Source of the DNA: Paracrocinitomix mangrovi
GTDB taxonomy: Bacteria; Bacteroidota; Bacteroidia; Flavobacteriales_D; Crocinitomicaceae
NCBI RefSeq assembly: GCF_019740355.2
Contig: NZ_CP091819.1
Location: 3,410,001 to 3,474,000 of the forward strand
Length of the DNA: 64,000 bases
Reading direction: 5' to 3'
Shown: piece after piece, positions 46,209 to 55,200 of the stretch
Numbering within the stretch: the stretch's first letter is position 1
Layout of the letters: each line of letters opens with the position of its first letter
Program-made: the position numbers and the translations under genes
The notes under the pieces: model-generated
Seen by the model: the letters and a program-made list of their open reading frames with translations, nothing else
The model's database searches: none
Told to the model about the DNA's origin: nothing

Positions 46209-49193
46209 TTACTTCAAGACATTGATATGTCCATTTAACAAATAAGATGAGCCATCATCAGCAATTATTTTGCACTTGTAAACATAAACACCATCTTCTA
46301 CCAAGACATTATTATAGGTTCCATCCCATTGAAAATAGGGGTTATCACTAAAGTAAACTTGTTCACCCCATCTATTGAAAATGTAAAACTCTAATGATGC
46401 TGCTCCTATTACACTAACTGAATAAGTGTTGTTGTAGAGGTCTCCGTTTGGAGTAAATGCATTTGGAGCATAAAAATAAAACTCGGGCTTAATAAAAATA
46501 GATTTAACCGTGGTGTCAGTGCAACCCAGATAATTGGTAGCAATTAATGTAATGATGTATTCACCATCATTTTCATATAAAGTGTATGGAGCGAAATCTG
46601 TTGAAGTTTCTCCATTTCCTAGATCCCAATACCAATTTTCAGCTCCTAAACTATTGTTTCCAAAAGAAATAGGTAGGTTTTCCATTTGAGTATTTGACAA
46701 CACATAAAAATTAGCTGTTGGTTGTAGAACTTCTACATTAGCGTTTTCAAATATTGAATAAGTTTGACAGGCATCTTGTATTTGTACCAGATAAGAAGTA
46801 GTCCAAGCAGGTTGAACCCAGGTATTATTTGTGGTTTCGCCATTGTGGTACCAGTAGTACTCAAAAGGCGGTAGTCCGCCACTTACATCAACTGAAATCA
46901 AAGTACTGTCATAAGGACAAACTATATGTTCACTAGCTGTGGCTTGCATTAAAGAAGTTTGTACATCTACTTCAATATTGGCTTCTTTAGTTAAACCACA
47001 TTGATCTGTAACAACTACTGTATATGAAGTAGTAACAGAAGGACTTATTGTAAAAGCCGGTCCATTGTATACGCTATTGCCGTCAACAAACCATTCATAA
47101 TTGTAATCTGAAAGACCTCCTGAAGCCTCTGCCGCAATTATTAGATCTGTATATGGACAAAGAATAGAGGTGTCATTAGAAGTTAAAAGTTGTAATTGAT
47201 ATTGAGGAACAATAACTTCAAAATCATCAAAAGCGGTATCTGATTCACATACATCTGATACATATAGTTGATAGATGGTGCTTGACAAGGGAGCTACCAA
47301 GATATCTTGATTACTTCCGCCATTTGACCATGAATATTGATATGGTTCTGCACCCCCACTTACGTTTGCTGAAAGCTGAATTTCTTCACCAGGGCATAAT
47401 GGATTTGATCCTGTTATTTCAGCTACAATAGGGTCACGATTTATAATTGTAAAAATTAATTCATCTTCTCCACAACTCTGATTATCCAGCATGATTGTTA
47501 TAATGACATCTTCTACATTTTCTGAAGTATAATCTTGATAAGCTTCGATATCAAAGCTCAAAGTTGTTTGACCCGCAGCAAATGTCAATTGATCAGGGAT
47601 CATTGAATAATCAGTTCCCTCAATTGCTGATCCCTGAACATCCAATAAGATTGTTTCCGCAACATCTGCATATAGAGAACTCCTTTCAATTGTAACAGTT
47701 GCTATACCACAGCCTTCTACAATTTCATCATTTGCAGGTAAATTATTGTTGAGGTAATCTGCACTAATATTGATGTCTTTTGAAAAACCTGAGAAATAAC
47801 CAGCTGCACCAATATTACCATTTAAGTTTAATAGCGCAACTCTAATTGGTTTGTCTGAAACAATTTCTACATCACCCGAATAACCTGACAATTGATAGGT
47901 GACATAATCAGGAGTACCCGGTACTGAAAGTCCTCCGCCAATAACATTTCCATTAACTTCAATTACTGCTCCAACATCTGCAACAATATTAATATAGGGT
48001 GTACCAATAAATTCAACTGCAGGTATGGTGACTTCTTTTGATCCTGTGCATTTAATTGGAGGTAAAAAGTTGATTCCTGATTGCCTTTCATTGTCATCAC
48101 TATAGCCATCACCTCCGTTTAATGATTGTGTTACAAAAACGGGTGACGAACTACTCATGTACAAGTTTTTGTTAGCGGAAAACTGTCCTCCACTTATCAC
48201 ATAAAAATCACCTGCGTTAGCAAGATTTGCAGAAGGAGTAGATGATCCATTCAGATAGATGTCTGTATTTGGTTCAGATGCCACAACAAAGGTTTTCTCA
48301 TTGTCAACTCCGAAGCCTTTAATGAGTACGTATTCATTACCGATATTTTTCTTTGGAACAATTTGATCTATTCCGATATCTCTTCCTTGTAAACTTGAGC
48401 CATTATTGCTGGTTCCATCCATAGCATTTCCACCCAACCATGTACCGCAGTTTACAACGATATCCTTATCAGATGTAATGAGTGTTCCATTTAATCCGTT
48501 GATATTGTTTGTTGATCCTGATTCATCTATATGTGTGGCCACAACATAGCTTTCACCTGCGTCTAAAGAAACAGTAACACTCTGTGTTGTTAAAGGAGAA
48601 CCAGATGATATTGTACCTCTGAAAATTACACCCGGATTAATTTCTGAAATATTAACCTGCGTATTATTTTCAGTTGCCATAATACTAAAAGTGTTACTTT
48701 TTCCCTGATTGTACCCATAATTATTAGACATGTGTGCAGTTCTGAATTCTTGACCTAATGCAGCTTTTTGACCTTTAGAAGTCAGTGATCCGGCTTGCGC
48801 AGTTTCTATAACTCTAATACTAGCATAAAACGGTTCGTTTGCGGTAAGAATTAAGCCTTTTCCAGCTGAAACTGCCGTGTTTAGTTGAGTTTCTGAAACT
48901 AAAAATGGAGAACTAGTTCCTATACCAATTTGAGTAGTGCTTGATGAGGCACTTGAAATAGGAATTGTCATTATAAGATTTCCCGCACCATCTTCCACTG
49001 TAACGTTAAAGGTATTACTAATTGGAGTTCCCAATACTAAATAATGGGTGCCTAAATCTTCTCTTCCGTAAAGTGGAGGAATGTAATGTTTGGTATCCAG
49101 TTGTCCATATGCAGAGCTAAAGCACAATAAGAACATCAGAGCAAAAAGAACATTTTGCAGCTCAAAAAAAATTATGGACAATTTTTGTGACAT
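46209..49193 (-). CDS. Type-B T9SS surface protein with IgGFc-binding-like, Calx-beta and PKD regions
   Basis: A 994-residue surface protein. The signal peptide ends S-A-Y-G-Q. Residues about 35-490 form a beta-rich region like the IgGFc-binding N-terminal domain (Y-V-V-A-T-H, then D-K-D-I-V-V-N-C-G-T-W-L-G, Q-I-V-P, G-N-E-Y-V-L-I-K). A Calx-beta-like domain follows (about 510-600, E-G-T-D-Y-S-M-I-P-D-Q-L-T-F). Several Ig/SprB-like segments (about 605-800) and a PKD domain (F-G-N-N-S-L-G-A-E-N-W-Y-W-D-L-G-N-G-E) come next, and the end is a type-B sorting domain starting A-P-N-A-F-T-P-N-G-D. It is predicted to sit at the cell surface as an adhesin. Partner unknown. Confidence 0.88.
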   Translation of the reverse strand: MSQKLSIIFFELQNVLFALMFLLCFSSAYGQLDTKHYIPPLYGREDLGTHYLVLGTPISNTFNVTVEDGAGNLIMTIPISSASSSTTQIGIGTSSPFLVSETQLNTAVSAGKGLILTANEPFYASIRVIETAQAGSLTSKGQKAALGQEFRTAHMSNNYGYNQGKSNTFSIMATENNTQVNISEINPGVIFRGTISSGSPLTTQSVTVSLDAGESYVVATHIDESGSTNNINGLNGTLITSDKDIVVNCGTWLGGNAMDGTSNNGSSLQGRDIGIDQIVPKKNIGNEYVLIKGFGVDNEKTFVVASEPNTDIYLNGSSTPSANLANAGDFYVISGGQFSANKNLYMSSSSPVFVTQSLNGGDGYSDDNERQSGINFLPPIKCTGSKEVTIPAVEFIGTPYINIVADVGAVIEVNGNVIGGGLSVPGTPDYVTYQLSGYSGDVEIVSDKPIRVALLNLNGNIGAAGYFSGFSKDINISADYLNNNLPANDEIVEGCGIATVTIERSSLYADVAETILLDVQGSAIEGTDYSMIPDQLTFAAGQTTLSFDIEAYQDYTSENVEDVIITIMLDNQSCGEDELIFTIINRDPIVAEITGSNPLCPGEEIQLSANVSGGAEPYQYSWSNGGSNQDILVAPLSSTIYQLYVSDVCESDTAFDDFEVIVPQYQLQLLTSNDTSILCPYTDLIIAAEASGGLSDYNYEWFVDGNSVYNGPAFTISPSVTTSYTVVVTDQCGLTKEANIEVDVQTSLMQATASEHIVCPYDSTLISVDVSGGLPPFEYYWYHNGETTNNTWVQPAWTTSYLVQIQDACQTYSIFENANVEVLQPTANFYVLSNTQMENLPISFGNNSLGAENWYWDLGNGETSTDFAPYTLYENDGEYIITLIATNYLGCTDTTVKSIFIKPEFYFYAPNAFTPNGDLYNNTYSVSVIGAASLEFYIFNRWGEQVYFSDNPYFQWDGTYNNVLVEDGVYVYKCKIIADDGSSYLLNGHINVLK

Positions 49194-49244
49194 CAGGTTT
49201 ATGCTAAACGTAAAAGAATAGCATTGAGTTGATTGGACTAATTT

Positions 49245-49279
49245 TATTATTAAAAGTTTAAAATTAACCTTTAATAATA
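49245..49279 (-). terminator. AT-rich stem-loop after the OmpA-family gene
   Basis: Perfect 10-base arms TATTATTAAA / TTTAATAATA are separated by 15 bases, starting about 20 bases after the stop at 49300 (minus strand). No T-run follows, so termination is only possible; it may stabilise RNA ends instead. Confidence 0.3.
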
Positions 49280-49299
49280 TCTAAATCAAGGGGATAGAG

Positions 49300-51369
49300 T
49301 TATTTAACAAAGGTAAACTCAACTCTTCTGTTGATTTCTTGACCTTCCGGAGTATCATTAGAGGCCTTAGGTATGCTTTCACCTTTTCCTTCTGCGGCAA
49401 TTCTACTTGCATCAACTCCTTTTGAAATGATATAGTTTTTCACTGAATTAGCTCTTTTTTGAGAAAGTTCTAAATTATAATCTTCCGGTCCCTGTGAATC
49501 AGTATGAGCTTCAATTTTTAAATCAACATTAGGGAATATCAGCATTATCTCAATGATATTTTCAAGATCAGGTAAAGCATCTTTTCTCACATCCCATTTA
49601 CCTTCATCAAACCTCACATTGTCTAAAACAAAAGAATTGTCAAGAGAAAAATTGGAGATTTTATTTAAATCAATTGATCTAACTACTGCTTCATTATAAC
49701 CATTTTTCAAAAGGTCTCTCCAGGTAGGGTGGGCCTCTTCAATACTTTCCCAAGCTCCAACCATATATGAATATTGATCCGTTTCTTCTATGTAGTGAAT
49801 TTTAACTTCTCCATAAGTCTCCATCAGTGTGAATAGGAAATTATCATTTTCCAATTTTTCATCAGTTCTGATAACTTCTATACTGTAAACCATTTTTGAA
49901 GAATCATTTTCTTCATCATAGAATTGTTTTTCCTCAACTATTTTAGAGGTGTCCTCTAATACATTTTCAATAGAATTTTGGGCTGCTATTAAGTTGTCTT
50001 TATAACAATGAATTGATTTATAAACGCAGCTAATAAATTCTTCTCCGTCTTTTTCGCCTTCAACTGTTAGCTCCATTTGATAATCACCTTCACTTTGAAA
50101 GGCATACTTGTTTTTCATGCCTTTTAGGGATTTACCATCATTAAACCTCCACGAATAATTATTAATGGTAACACCCGGAAGATTTGATTCTTCAGCTGTA
50201 ATTTCAAATTCTTCGCCAATTTTTACGGTATCTGGACAACCAATATAAGGTTGTTCTTCAAAGGCAATTTCCAAGTAGTAATAGCTCTGGTTATAGTAGG
50301 TAACATCTACAATAGTGTCAATAATGTCTAAGCTAATTTCGTACCCTCCTTCTCCCGGAAAACAATAGTCAATTGAGATTCCGAGTTTAACATCCTCATT
50401 TATTTTCCATTTGTAAACCAAGGCATCAATTTCACCTAATTCTGCAGCATGTTCTTCAGTCAAATTATAACAAAGTACATTAGATACCATTTCAGTACAA
50501 ATTATCTCTACCTCAGGTTTTACTTTGATTTTCCAAATTTGATCTGCACCAGTTCTATTTGAAGAAAAATAAGCGTCATCTTTGCCTTTTCTTTGCACAT
50601 ATCCAAAATCATCAGCATTAGAATTGATAGGTGAAGACAATAATTTAGACGTTTTGCTTAGCGTGTCATAGTCATAAATATCTAACCCTCCTTTTCCTGG
50701 TCTATCACTACTGAAATAGATGTGTTTCCCATTGATTGAAGGGAAGAGTTCATTTTTATCTGAATTAATTCCTGGTCCTGCATTAACTGGTTCAGACCAA
50801 CCGTTTTCCGTTTTTCTTGAAATCCAAATGTCAAAACCTCCTAATCCTCCTTTTCTATTGGAAGCAAATACCATTGTTGTACCTTTTGCATCTAATCCCG
50901 GGTGAGTGTACTGTGCCACAGAATCTACAAAAGGCAAAATTTTTGGTTCACTCCAACCCTCTGAGGTAAATTTAGATTCAAAGAGTCCAAGTGGGTTTTT
51001 TTGATAGGTCATTTTTCTCAATTTCATGTTTTTGATGACATTGGTAGAATAAATGGCATATCCTCCATCTGCATCAAAAGAAATTGGGCCGTCATTTAAA
51101 TGAGTTTTAAAAGCTTCATCTAATCTGCTATACTTTTCATTTTCTCCATTTAACATGTAAAGGTTAGTAGTTAAATGATTTGAACCATCAATAACGGTAC
51201 TAATTAAACCGTCTTTTTGATCACTGCAAACTACAATCTTATCTCTATAAAACACGGGGCAATAAACATTTCCTTTCAAAGTGGTAGTCAATTGCACTGC
51301 TTGCTCTTCTTGCGAAAATGAGATCAGATTAAATAGAATAAAACAATATGTCAAGACATTTTTTACCAT
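49300..51369 (-). CDS. OmpA-family protein with PD40 propeller and PKD-like domain
   Basis: A 689-residue envelope protein. The signal peptide ends I-S-F-S-Q. Residues about 25-290 hold PD40/WD40-like propeller units (V-F-A-S-N-R-K-G-G-L-G-G-F-D-I-W and I-Y-F-S-S-D-R-P-G-K-G-G-L-D-I-Y). A PKD-like domain follows (about 365-450, N-N-Y-S-W-R-F-N-D-G), then a SPOR-like stretch (Y-S-Y-M-V-G-A-W-E-S-I-E-E-A) and a C-terminal OmpA peptidoglycan-binding domain (A-H-T-D-S-Q-G...N-R-R-V-E-F). It probably tethers the PorP/SprF and type-B protein complex to the cell wall. The ORF overlaps the PorP/SprF gene by 7 bases. Confidence 0.93.
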   Translation of the reverse strand: MVKNVLTYCFILFNLISFSQEEQAVQLTTTLKGNVYCPVFYRDKIVVCSDQKDGLISTVIDGSNHLTTNLYMLNGENEKYSRLDEAFKTHLNDGPISFDADGGYAIYSTNVIKNMKLRKMTYQKNPLGLFESKFTSEGWSEPKILPFVDSVAQYTHPGLDAKGTTMVFASNRKGGLGGFDIWISRKTENGWSEPVNAGPGINSDKNELFPSINGKHIYFSSDRPGKGGLDIYDYDTLSKTSKLLSSPINSNADDFGYVQRKGKDDAYFSSNRTGADQIWKIKVKPEVEIICTEMVSNVLCYNLTEEHAAELGEIDALVYKWKINEDVKLGISIDYCFPGEGGYEISLDIIDTIVDVTYYNQSYYYLEIAFEEQPYIGCPDTVKIGEEFEITAEESNLPGVTINNYSWRFNDGKSLKGMKNKYAFQSEGDYQMELTVEGEKDGEEFISCVYKSIHCYKDNLIAAQNSIENVLEDTSKIVEEKQFYDEENDSSKMVYSIEVIRTDEKLENDNFLFTLMETYGEVKIHYIEETDQYSYMVGAWESIEEAHPTWRDLLKNGYNEAVVRSIDLNKISNFSLDNSFVLDNVRFDEGKWDVRKDALPDLENIIEIMLIFPNVDLKIEAHTDSQGPEDYNLELSQKRANSVKNYIISKGVDASRIAAEGKGESIPKASNDTPEGQEINRRVEFTFVK

Positions 51370-52274
51370 CCCAGGTATCTAGGGTTTGCAATTTTAGTTT
51401 GATACTTAAAGTTATATCTCAATCCAATTTCATGTGAGCCAAATTGATTTGATCCAATTTTAGTTATTGGCATTCCAAATGAATACATGATGGCAAATTG
51501 CTTTGTAGCATTAAATTTAAATAATCCAATTACAGAATCTTCTGTTCTGAAAGAAACTCCAAATTCAAATAAGTCATGTAATTGAGCCATTAAATTAATG
51601 TCCACTTGTGGTCTGTTGCCAATATTGTATTTAAGAAGTAGAGATGGTCTTAGTTTATATTTTTTTCTTCCAAATTCAAATTCATATCCTCCTCCCAACA
51701 TCACGTTATAGTTGTTGAAATCATGGTCAACTATAATTTTATTCCCATCAAATCTGTGAGACAAGAAAAATGGAATTGATAAACTGGCAAAGTATTTTTT
51801 TCCGGTTAAACTCACACCAAAACTACAATCAGGTAAAATTCCGAGTGGAGTATCTACCAATAAATTATCTGAATTATCATTTACTGCCAAATTGGAGTAG
51901 TTTGATTTGACTAAAGAAACTCCCCCGGTAATTCCAAAAGAAAGTTTCATTTTGGCCATAGGTATTCTATAGGCGTAACTTCCGTAAATTCCTGTATTTC
52001 TGTCAACACCTATTTGGTCTGCAAAAAATTGGATTCCCACTGCAGAATTAGTGTTTCTTAAAGGTGAATGAGCGGTAAATGATTGTGTCATTGGAGCTCC
52101 ATTAATACCTACCCATTGAGCTCTGAAATCTGCAAATAGGCTAAGACTTTCCTGGTTTCCGGTATTAGCCGGATTTAAAGCCACGTCATTGAACATATAT
52201 TGACTAATTATTGGAGTCAATTGTCCATGTGCATTAAAGCCTAAAAAGCACAGTATGTAGATTAATTTTTTCAT
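51363..52274 (-). CDS. PorP/SprF-family outer-membrane protein
   Basis: A 303-residue PorP/SprF-family protein. The signal peptide ends A-H-G-Q, followed by the family motif P-I-I-S-Q-Y-M-F-N-D-V-A-L-N-P-A-N-T-G. Later barrel strands include R-A-Q-W-V-G-I-N-G-A-P-M-T-Q-S. It sits between the type-B giant protein (ATGA overlap at 52271-52274) and the OmpA-family protein (7-base overlap at 51363-51369), so it is the likely partner for attaching that giant protein. It resembles the gene at 16670 in family but is not close in sequence. Confidence 0.94.
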   Translation of the reverse strand: MKKLIYILCFLGFNAHGQLTPIISQYMFNDVALNPANTGNQESLSLFADFRAQWVGINGAPMTQSFTAHSPLRNTNSAVGIQFFADQIGVDRNTGIYGSYAYRIPMAKMKLSFGITGGVSLVKSNYSNLAVNDNSDNLLVDTPLGILPDCSFGVSLTGKKYFASLSIPFFLSHRFDGNKIIVDHDFNNYNVMLGGGYEFEFGRKKYKLRPSLLLKYNIGNRPQVDINLMAQLHDLFEFGVSFRTEDSVIGLFKFNATKQFAIMYSFGMPITKIGSNQFGSHEIGLRYNFKYQTKIANPRYLGW

Positions 52275-55200
52275 CTTTTAATAACCACGTACCCTTTAAA
52301 GGTCATGTTATTCGCTGTGATTATATAAAAATAGGTGTCGTCATCAAGTTTTTTTCCGTTGTTGTCTAAACCGTCCCAGTTATTTTGATAATTATTTGCT
52401 GAATAAACTATTTGTCCCCAACGGTTATATATTTCAACTGTATTTTCTAATAGATCAATTCCATTAATTAAAAACACATCATTTTGCCCATCATTATTAG
52501 GCGTAACCGCTTCCGGAATAAAAAGACTTGTCACAATCAAATTAACTTCATCAGTTTCCACAGGACACGGTCCATTAGTAACAGTCCAAAGCAGGGTAGT
52601 GGTACCGTTTTGTAAATCACTGATATAAGCCAATGGATCATTTATATCGTCAATGTTTGCATTCCCTTCTGAAAAACTCCAAACACCAATTGCCGGTGAT
52701 GGATCTATTGCCTCTAAATCTGTATCATATTTAAAGAATAGGGTTTGATCTGGTCCTGCATTTGCCGCAACCGGATCAAAAATGTAAATATCTACAGTGC
52801 TGCTGTCATAACATGTACCAGTTGTGGCATATTGAATTGTGTAAGGACCTCCAGCTGTACTTGCACCTAAATCAATTTGACCACTTGATGCATTTAATGA
52901 TATTTCTGTATTTGAGCTTGTGAAAACTCCGCCTGTTGTACCATTTAATGTAGCATTTACAACAGATGACGTACTACAAAATGCGGTATCACCATAATTA
53001 AATGAAGGATCATCTAATGCATTAATTGTAAGGTATAATGTATCAGCATTTGGACATACAGGTCCGGGTGAATTATATATAATTTGTAATGAAGTTCCAG
53101 GATTTGTTGCGTCCAAATCTATTTCACCTGTTCCGGAATCTACAAATACAACTGCACCACTAAAAGTTCCGCCTGGAGTATTGACAGTTGGTACAGGATC
53201 CGTTTCATTACTACAATAGGATGTGGTAGTATAATTAAATCCGGCATCTTCTAGCGCAGCTATTGAAACTTGAAAATCGGTAGAATTTGGACAGTCAGGT
53301 CCCGGTGTGGTATAAGTTATTGTGTAAGGTCCGCCAACGGTGCTGCCAGCAATGTCAATTTCTCCGGTAGAAGTATTGGCTAAAACTAATCCTGCAGAAC
53401 TACTAAAAGTTCCTCCAGCTGTCCCTATTATGTTAGCTATAGGGTTACTATCTCCAGTACAATACAATGTATTGCCGTAATCAAATGAAGGATCATCCTC
53501 TGCATTAATGGTTACATCAAAAGTTCCTACGTTTGGACAGTCAGGTCCTGGAGTTGTATAGGTAATTGTGTATGGTCCTCCGCTTAAAGAATTTGTTAAA
53601 TCTACTTCTCCTGTAGTACTACTTACAAAAGTGATTTCTGCTGCTCCTCCATATGTACCGCCCGCCGTTCCACTTATTGTAGGTATTGGATTTGCATCTC
53701 CCTGGCAATAAGCTGCCGAAGCATATGAGAATGAAGGGTCATCTTCTGTTAAAATATTGAATTGTACTGAGTCAGTATTTGGGCAAATACCAGCTGTTGT
53801 ATAAACTGCATAATAGTTTCCTACTGTACTGGCAACAATATCTACTTCACCGGTACTACTGTTTATAGATAGGTTAGCTGTAATTTCGCTAAATGTCCCC
53901 CCAGGAGTTGTGACTGAAACAACTGTCGCGTTAGCATCTGCCGCACAGTGATCAATTGTCGCATAGTTAAATGCCGGATCATCCTCAGCGTTAATTGTTA
54001 TTTGGACAGAATCTGCATTAATACAATTTGGCCCCGGCGTGGTATAAGTAATATAATAAGGTCCTCCAGCCGTAGATGCCGCTAAATCAATCTCTCCTGT
54101 TGTAATACTTACAAAAACAATTTCTGCCGGACCTGTAAATGTTCCGCCAGGGGTTCCTGTAACTGTTGCCACAGGATTGGCGTCATTTTGACAATACGCA
54201 GCTGCAGGATAAGTAAAAGCCGGATCTTCTTGTGGATAAATATTAACAGCTACAACTGAATCAAAAGGACATAATCCTACCGTATAAGTGATGTTATATG
54301 GACCACCAATTGTAGAGGCAGTAAGGTCTATTTCTCCAGTTGGAGAAGAGGCTCCATCTGTAAAAACTATACCAGGGTCTGCCGTAAAGATTCCTCCACT
54401 TGTGGTAACACTATCCGGTAAAGCATTTGGATCTGCATTACAAAGAGCATTGGATTGGTATGAAAAGAAAGGGTTATCATCTTGTAAGATAAAATCATTC
54501 GAGTTCCCAACATCAAAAACATATGTTTGTGGCTCACCATCCTTTCCACCATCATCTCCAATGGCAATTCCAATATTTAATCCTTCACTATTTGCGCAAG
54601 CAGAAGTTATATCTGCATCAAAACAAAAATTGGAATATAGCTGACAGTTATACGGACCAGTATTTCCATCTCCCCAAGGTTCACCTGAGTTATGTGCAAA
54701 TTCCCATAAAATTGTGTTGGTACCTAAATTATAAGTTGCAGACCAATCTCCGTTTACGTCAAAATAACCATTGTTTCCAGGTGGATTATCAGGAGTTAAG
54801 GTTGTGATATTAATATTTTCGTAGCAGTCTCCCAATTGCATACTAATAGAATCTACCCATTGCCAATCATCTAAATTGGCTAAATACATGTCATGGCAAA
54901 TAGTTACTGATTCACAAGGTTGCATGGTTAAATCAATCAAAGATCCATTAACTGATGGGACAATTCCGTCTCCGTCAGGATCATCAGTAACGTTACATGT
55001 ACCGTCGAATTCAACCCCAGAAGATGTGCAGAAAAATGAAATATCATAACTGTCAATGTGATCAACTTGAGCATCTACAACAATGTAATAGGTACCAGGA
55101 CCGTCTGCAATGAAGGTTAAATAATTTGAATTGTTTGAGAATTCACCAGTAGCAATATTAAAACTGTCAATTTGAGAACAATTTAGGTTTGTAGGGCAAT

